From Herpomyces periplanetae (lineage: Eukaryota > Ascomycota > Laboulbeniomycetes > Herpomycetales > Herpomycetaceae), in the NCBI GenBank assembly GCA_009733715.1, contig WMKJ01000147.1, positions 1 through 25,639 of the forward strand: 25,639 nt of DNA, read 5' to 3'. The notes under the pieces are model-generated. The model was not told the DNA's origin and did no database searches. It saw nothing but the letters and a program-made list of their open reading frames with translations. This document shows, piece by piece, positions 20,101 through 25,639 of the stretch; position 1 is the first letter of the stretch, and every line of letters starts with the position of its first letter. Position numbers and translations under genes: made by a program.

Positions 20101-21249
20101 AGATGCAAAGAACAAACAAAGTCACAAACACAGACACGCTCACCACTCTGTTTTCTCAATTACAAGCTTCTTTCATTCAATTATGCTTTAATTCTTCAAA
20201 TGTCACAAAATAACCTTTTCCTCCTCACATCGCTTACTGGTTCCTTGCCCCATCAACTCTCATTCATACCGTAAATATTAGCTAGATCTTTCATTACTCG
20301 TAAAATGTTCTAACCCTAATCCCCAGCTGATCAAATCGGTAAATTGGTCGCACTATGATTTAGCAAAGTATGCTAAACTAATTCATACACTTTTTACTAA
20401 ATTATCGGCCATTCCGCTTTACTACATTGACATGTGCTCAAGTGTGCACGAACCTGCACTTTCAAACTCTACGCTTAACTCCACTTGTCACTCATCTTAC
20501 ATCCTTCCATACATACTCTTGTCGTAACCCCCCTCCCCCCGCATATACACCCCTCCCCTTTCTTATTTTGCATAAATCTCTCTTGTAAACTCCTTTACTG
20601 GTCAACTTGTTCGTTTACCCTTTTCCCAACTTATGAAACTTACTCGCTTCAATCTCTTCAACCATCAGACTCCCCCCTCCTCTTATCACTTACGTTCTCA
20701 TTCATATTCACTGGCCCGTGAAAATATCCCCCATCGTTTGACGCTTTCTCGCCGAAATTCGCTAACAACCTCACTGGTTTTCAAGAAAATTCCAATCTAA
20801 ATCGTCCATTGCCATACTAAGTTTCTTTAATATTCTCTCGTCTAATGTACCCCGGACATCACTATACAGTCTGAAACTTTTCATCATCCTCTATTGTATC
20901 ATCGTCAAAGTAAATATACTAAACTGACCTTAAAGATTGTACATGTTTTTTGACATTGTCAACGAATAAATATTCTATTTCCTCCGTGTAATATAAACCG
21001 TAAGTTTCTCGAACTTTTTTCGAGTAAAAGAAAGCGTTTGTATTTTCACTTTATTTAGCATCCCGTATTGTATTTTATCGCATTATACACTTCTGAGCGC
21101 TGTAATTCGCAGTTCAGAATATCCATCTTCACTTAATCATTACCTATATTATACCATTCCATACCATATCCTTTAAAACTTGTCAACTACTCATCAACGC
21201 TCACACACATCCACAAGCGTGCGCGCAACTCATCCACCTTCAAGCAAAA
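17152..21249. other. 4.1-kb AT-rich intergenic region
   Basis: No gene found on either strand. 17152-17510 is the BYS1-like gene's upstream region. 17760-19850 is AT-rich, with only small inverted repeats (for example 18007-18013/18045-18051). A CACGTG box lies at 19881-19886, followed by an imperfect palindrome at 19892-19922 whose core ATTTCCTA-TT-TAGGAAAT is exact. 20120-21249 is C/T-rich on the plus strand and is the likely promoter of the reductase gene, with a TATAAA at 20992-20997. Confidence 0.5.
17412..17419 (-). promoter_or_regulatory. TATA-like element upstream of BYS1-like gene
   Basis: The minus strand reads TTATATAG about 265 bp upstream of the ATG at 17151. Its placement is consistent with a promoter with a long leader, but a single AT-rich word is weak evidence. 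Confidence 0.28.
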
Positions 21250-22387
21250 ATGATAAACGGAAAAGTTTCAAAACCTCCTACTTGGAGTTTGGAGGGAAAA
21301 GTTGCTCTCGTTACCGGCGCAGGTAAGTTAGTAGATGGGTATACATGTGTACACACTATCCTGCGTACCCGCAGGAATTCCATTCTCCATTGCCCCCATT
21401 CTTTGTTAAATACGCGCAAAATTATTTCAAGTGGCAATGTATAACATGCATGCACGAGTGTATGTATCTACTGTATACATACACTATTGTACGTACGATA
21501 GGTCGCGGTATTGGGCGAGAAATTGTAATTGAATTAGCACGTCGTGGTGCCAAAGTTATCGTTAACTTTGCTAAATCACGAACCGCTGCTGACCAAGTGG
21601 TGGAATATATTCAATCAAATTTCCCTACTCAAGCCATCGCTATTCAAGCGGATGTATCAAATGTCAAAGAAATCGAACGATTAATGCACGATGCTGTTCG
21701 TGCTTTTGGTCAATTAGACATTGTCGTATCTAATGCGGGAGTTGTAACATTTGGTCACTTTAAAGATGTTACCGAAGAAGAGTACGATCGTGTTATGCAA
21801 ATTAACACTCGTGGACAATTTTTTGTCGCTCGTGAAGCATATAAGCATATGTCACCCGGCGGTCGTATAATCCTCATGGGCTCCATTACCGGTCAGGCAA
21901 AAGGTGTTGCAAAGCACGCTGTATACTCAGCTTCCAAGGGTGCTATTGAAACATTTGTTCGTTGTATGGCAGTTGGTAAGTGTCTGTTTTACCTTGAACG
22001 TTCCACTTAATAGTTCGTCAAGGGCAAACTTAATCTTGCAATTTCCCTTGCGCTATCAAAATTCTCCATTTAACCGTATGCGTTCACTTTTATTCGGGTG
22101 AACATTTTTCTCGGGTAGATGCTGGTGAAAAACGAGTTACCGTTAACTGTGTTGCTCCGGGTGGAATTAAAACCGACATGTATCACGCAGTTTGCAAAGA
22201 ATACTTGCCCAATACTGGCAAGGAATTAACTCCTGAACAAATTGACGAAATGGCCGCTAAATGGTCACCGCATAATCGAGTTGGTCAACCCTATGACGTT
22301 GCTCGGGTGGTTGCCTTTCTTGCGTCTCCTGATGGTGACTGGGTTAACGGAAAAGTCATCGGTATCGACGGTGCAGCCTGCATGTAA
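21250..22387 (+). CDS. SDR reductase, tri/tetrahydroxynaphthalene-reductase type
   Basis: Exons are 21250-21322, 21502-21975 and 22119-22387. The introns (179 and 143 bp) both have GTAAGT donors and TAG acceptors and are supported by unbroken motif alignment. The product is 271 residues. It has the NADPH-binding TGAGRGIG (22-29, intron 1 falls inside it), SNAG (101-104), Asn126, Ser152 in GSITGQAK, Tyr166 and Lys170 (YSASK), and [18 protein letters not shown]. The 14- and 4-residue spacing of Ser, Tyr and Lys matches the classical active site. Long stretches ([27 protein letters not shown]) agree with my memory of fungal naphthol reductases, which reduce tetra- or trihydroxynaphthalene in DHN-melanin synthesis. 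The C-terminal Met is the residue I recall for the trihydroxynaphthalene enzyme. No polyketide synthase or dehydratase lies nearby, so the substrate is inferred. The upstream plus strand is pyrimidine-rich. Confidence 0.92.
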
Positions 22388-22646
22388 GAGTGATTCATCG
22401 TCGACATTCAAAATTATTCGCATTCGTTTAATTTGAATTAAATCAACATGAACTCTCATAAAACTTACCCCCAACAGTTGTTAGTTTATTCGCTCATTTA
22501 CGTTTACTTTTATCATCATTTACACGATCTTAAGTAGTTAAAGTATACGAATTCAGATCTGTATGCATTCAAGTGACAAGAATGTATATTGTAGTGCGCG
22601 TGGGTATGTATAGGTTACTCGGTTTTGTAAATTTATCACTTACCGG

Positions 22647-22652
22647 AATAAA
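22647..22652 (+). terminator. AATAAA, candidate poly(A) signal of reductase gene
   Basis: AATAAA on the plus strand 260 nt beyond the reductase stop codon. Supported only by motif and position. Confidence 0.35.
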
Positions 22653-22858
22653 TGGGTGTGAAGGCATGAGTACACATGATGAAGTAAAGGTAGACTCGGA
22701 AAATTTAAAGGGGGAATATTCAAAAATTTATCGCTTCATTTGTCAAGAAAGATTAAGCTGGGAAGAGATTATTTGAGCACAAAACAAAATTCGAGTGTAA
22801 TCCGTAGTATGATCAAGTGTACTTGGTAACGAAAAGCATGCATTTCTTTAGAAAACCA

Positions 22859-22864
22859 TTTATT
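22859..22864 (-). terminator. AATAAA, candidate poly(A) signal of glutamine synthetase gene
   Basis: TTTATT on the plus strand reads AATAAA on the minus strand about 180 nt beyond the in-frame stop of glutamine synthetase. Supported only by motif and position. Confidence 0.35.
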
Positions 22865-23045
22865 CATCAAATATTCTCAGTATCACCTGTACCAAAAGTT
22901 CATGCGGTTCGTGTCATGTCAACACCAGGAACTTTTCCACATAGCTATTCATCCGATTAACATTGGACGGCCCCCACCCATCGGAATAGATTAGCCTAGG
23001 TTTACAAGGGAAAATTTTCACAAGCTTGTAATCCAACAAAACAAG

Positions 23046-24423
23046 CTAGTGAATGAAGCAGGTCAACCAAATTTGCGGACTTACCGTTTCGACGATTATT
23101 CCTGTTATACGATATGGATCTGAGTTCGACGCTGGTCGACGATCCTCAAAGTAGCCCTTGCCTTCTTGTGCAACAGCACGATTAACTCTAATCGATGATC
23201 CGCGGTTAGCTACACCCCACGAAAATTTATCGTACGCCGCTGTTTCGCATCTGCCCGTCATACGTAAATGATTGTCATCACCATAGACAAGCATGTGCTG
23301 AGCGTGTCGAGGAGCGAGTTTTTCCATGGCCTGTTCGATAAATTTAAGGCCGCCATCCTCACGCATAGCTTTCGTGGATACATTTGTATGCAATCCAGCA
23401 CCATTCCATTCACCAGGAATTGGCTTAGGAGCAAAAGACACTACAGCACCAAAGTCTTCGGCGATTCTACACAACAGAAATCTCGAAACCCATAATTGAT
23501 CACCCACTATGCACAAACGAGGCGAAATATTATTTTGTGGTTAGCGTTGACGTGTCAGAGGAAAAATAGTGGTGATGGAAGGGGGAAAATGATGACGTGA
23601 TATCATGACAAGGAGGCAGAAGAGGAGCTCATATTACACATGTGAAACATTTATGAATTCAAAATATTAAAAGGTGGGTTAACTTACTTTGAATACCTTC
23701 ACAAGGTCCAACCTGATACTCCCATTGAGAAGGCATAACTTCAGCGTTGGTACCGGATATATTTAGGCCAGCGTAGAGGCAAGCTTTATAATGAGCTTCA
23801 ACTATATCACGACAATAAGCCTTTCCAGAGCCCACACCACAATAGTAGGGACCTTGGGGAGCTGGGTAACCATTTTTAGGCCAACCGATTGGCCAATTTG
23901 AATGATCAAGCAAAGTATACTCTTGCTCCAAGCCAAACCAAAATTCTTCACTGGCATATTTATCCATTAATATTTTTGCATCGTGACGATAGTTATATTT
24001 ATTGGGAGTGCCATCGCCCATCCAGCATTCACAGAGGACCAAAATGTTGTTATCGCGACGAATAGGGTCGGGAAATATGGCGATGGGGCGGAGAAGTACA
24101 TCGGAATTATCACCGGGAGCTTGACCGGTGGATGAACCGTCAAAAGTCCATTCGGGTAATTCGGTAACCGATTTTACCGGAGCGGGGAGGGTCTACTCAA
24201 TGGATTGGCCACGTGAGTGAGGTAAACGGTGATAGAGACGTTAGTGAAGGAAGAGGGAAATTTGAGATATTGGTAAGTGACTTAAAAACGAAGAAAAAGC
24301 ACCCTCCGAGTTTGAAGAGGTAACACTAACCTTTGATTTTGAGCGAACTTCACTTGAAGCATCAATCCAGATGTATTCTGCAACGATTCCATTTCTGGAG
24401 GGTATCTCAAGATATTTTCGTAA
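23046..24423 (-). CDS. GLN1: glutamine synthetase (eukaryotic GSII), 5' exon not found
   Basis: Makes glutamine from glutamate, ammonia and ATP; a cytosolic decamer in fungi. Recognised exons are 24423-24331, 24192-23688 and 23506-23085. The introns are 138 bp (donor GTTAGT) and 181 bp (donor GTAAGT). Motifs in order are [75 protein letters not shown] (reading into MGDQLW across the second junction), [21 protein letters not shown] and [15 protein letters not shown]. These supply the metal-binding glutamates, the ammonium-site region and the ATP-site arginines. About 340 residues are visible against ~355-370 for the family. The ~15 N-terminal residues must lie in an upstream exon, because TAG precedes the first exon in frame. 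After VET either the frame runs 12 residues to the stop at 23046-23048 or a GTAAGT donor at 23084 leads to a tiny last exon. Cys replaces the usual His in the GRHETA motif. Confidence 0.95.
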
Positions 24424-25261
24424 CTACGATGATGGGGAGAGTGTGACGAAATTGAATTAGCGTTGAACTATGTACTAATAGTTCGGTTTGGAGCAGGGGC
24501 GGAAGTGAAAGGAGAGGTATTGTAAAAAAATCGAAGGTAAACGAAACGAGGGGAAAGAAGTTGTAGGTTAACGAGACAAAAGGACGTAAGGGAAGTTTGG
24601 AGATGACAGTAGGAAGGGAAAACATGAGGGAGTATACGAATGAAGAAAATACGGGGAAACCTACAATGGGAGCATTGGACGATAATAATTGATGGGTAAC
24701 CTGGAAAGGAAGAATAAAAAATTAATTCAAATTAGATGGCAATCGGGGGACGATGCGTTCTACGAGAACCGAATACCATTTTCTTTCAATATACCGAATA
24801 TTTAAAGATAAGTTGGAAGGGAGATGAAATAGAGAAAAATAGCGAGTGAGTGAGCGTGGGAACGAGGAAAAGTTAAAGAAGTGAAAAATAATTAAGAAAG
24901 ATTGACTGTAGAAAACAAGTATTAAGATGGAAGATGCAGTTAACGAGTAAGTATGGTGAAAGAAGGTGAAGAAACCAATTGCTATCAGCGTGCGGGATAT
25001 TGGAAGAATAAAAAGCAATGCGTTATCACTGTATAGTGAGTGAGAGTGGTGTGCACTAGGAGAATAATGTGCGTGGATTTGCAGTTATCAGTTTGATGCG
25101 GATCGCCGAGCGATAAGGATAAGATGAGGGAGGGATTAGGTTTGCTTATTGTAGGAGTTGGAGGGGAGGTAAGAGAAAGTATTGCAAAGTACAGAGTACA
25201 ATGTAGAAGGGGAGGGGAGGGGAGGGAAAAAGAGAGTAGAAGTTGGAGAGAGGGAGTGTGT
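24424..25261. other. upstream region / probable first intron of glutamine synthetase
   Basis: Purine-rich on the plus strand, thus pyrimidine-rich in the glutamine synthetase sense direction. The missing first coding exon should lie here or beyond. Minus-strand ATGs at 24625, 24777 and about 24675 were considered; none has a convincing donor in the right phase. The minus-strand frames at 24407-24625 and 24722-25018 are hydrophobic products of the C/T-rich strand. Confidence 0.45.
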
Positions 25262-25327
25262 GGGTAAGGGTGAGGGTGAGGGTGAGGGTGTGGATGTGGA
25301 TGTGGATGTGGATGTGGGTGTGTGTGT
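25262..25327. repeat. telomere-like GGGTRA and GGATGT hexamer array
   Basis: Eleven hexamers in register: GGGTAA, GGGTGA three times, GGGTGT, GGATGT four times, GGGTGT, GTGTGT. The first part has five GGG runs at exact 6-bp spacing (25262, 25268, 25274, 25280, 25286), a canonical G-quadruplex pattern resembling degenerate TTAGGG telomere repeats. It grades directly into GT-rich repeats. Confidence 0.9.
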
Positions 25328-25583
25328 ATGTGTTGTATGTGTGTATGTGTGTATGTGTTGTATGTGTGTATGTGTGTATGTGTGTATGTATATGCGTATG
25401 CGTATGTGTGTGTGTGTGTGTATGTATATGTGTATGTGTATGTGTATATGTATATGTATGTATATGTGTATATGTGTATATGTGTATATGTGTATATGTG
25501 TATATGTGTATATGTGTATATGTGTATGTATGTATGGGTATGCGTATGGGTATGCGTGTGTGTATGTGTATGTGTACGTGTAC
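25328..25583. repeat. GT/AT microsatellite block with (GTATATGT)n
   Basis: Mixed tandem repeats of TGTATGTG, (GT)n and, at about 25455-25530, an 8-bp unit GTATATGT, then two copies of a 12-mer starting GGGTATGCGT. From 25359 to 25536 every base alternates purine and pyrimidine. The Cys/Val/Tyr/Met frames through it are artefacts of the repeat. Confidence 0.92.
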
Positions 25584-25639
25584 TAGATGAAGATGATTAA
25601 CTTTGGGATAGTTGGTGGGGTTAATTTGGTGGAAAGGAA

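Larger units (their letters stand above)
22388..23045. other. intergenic between convergent reductase and glutamine synthetase genes
   Basis: Holds the 3' flanks of two convergent genes. A 67-codon frame (22573-22776, +) has no recognised domain and contains the reductase's candidate AATAAA, so I do not call it a gene. Confidence 0.5.

Noticed and set aside
22573-22776. 67-codon plus-strand frame after the reductase gene
   Set aside because: No recognised domain; it contains the reductase's likely AATAAA and lies in the 3' flank of two convergent genes.
22809-22821. GATCAAGTGTA word resembling U2 snRNA
   Set aside because: Only 11 bases match; the conserved flanking U2 sequence is absent on both sides.
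24407-24625. Hydrophobic 72-codon minus-strand frame upstream of glutamine synthetase
   Set aside because: It reads through the first glutamine synthetase exon's acceptor in the wrong frame, and its Leu/Phe/Pro content reflects the C/T-rich strand; tested as the missing first exon but no donor in the right phase was found.
25182-25600. Plus-strand frames rich in Cys, Val, Tyr and Met
   Set aside because: They are open in several frames at once only because the DNA is an 8-bp/GT tandem repeat with few stops; the products are periodic nonsense.
4772-25639. Search for transposons, terminal repeats, tRNA, rRNA and CRISPR
   Set aside because: By eye I saw no transposase, reverse transcriptase or integrase motif, no long terminal repeats with target duplications, and no structural RNA consensus; a library search could still find degraded elements.

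Overview
The window looks like fungal nuclear DNA. It carries a DUF3425-type bZIP, a velvet-domain regulator and a BYS1-type secreted protein, all fungal families, and its genes have spliceosomal introns of 104-181 bp with GTAAGT-like donors. The host genes are AT-leaning, widely spaced (gaps up to 5.6 kb) and rich in single-residue runs and loop insertions. That fits an early-diverging or otherwise non-compact fungus better than a yeast, but I cannot name the species.

Layout. At the left edge is the 3' part of a DUF726/TMCO4-type alpha/beta-hydrolase (+). It is convergent with a 1061-residue bZIP-DUF3425 transcription factor (-). A 5.6-kb gap follows (4772-10372). It holds pentamer and hexamer arrays, a 44-bp near-perfect palindrome (6922-6965), a hairpin, and an unusually open but interrupted minus-strand frame (7276-7980) that may be a decayed gene. 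Next are a velvet-domain regulator (-, 10373-12178), a two-exon ribose-5-phosphate isomerase (-, 13801-14957) and a BYS1-like secreted protein (-, 16279-17151). After a 4.1-kb AT-rich gap comes a three-exon short-chain reductase closely resembling the naphthol reductases of DHN-melanin synthesis (+, 21250-22387). Last is an at least four-exon eukaryotic glutamine synthetase (-, 23046-24423) whose first coding exon I could not place. Upstream of it lie a telomere-like GGGTRA array and a 178-bp strictly alternating purine-pyrimidine tract.

How the genes relate. There is no operon and no complete biosynthetic cluster. Two developmental/stress-type regulators (bZIP and velvet) are neighbours. A melanin-type reductase, a pentose-phosphate isomerase and a nitrogen-assimilation enzyme are separate housekeeping or accessory genes. 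No polyketide synthase is present beside the reductase. Base composition is strand-asymmetric: the sense strand upstream of most genes is pyrimidine-rich. The switch of this bias near 6.1-6.4 kb hints at an unannotated plus-strand transcript in the large gap.

I found no tRNA, rRNA, CRISPR array or recognisable transposon or virus-like element. The most notable items are the bZIP with an Asp in place of the usual basic-region Asn and a split DUF3425 domain, the isomerase with three loop insertions, the palindrome and interrupted frame in the large gap, and the repeat block upstream of glutamine synthetase.
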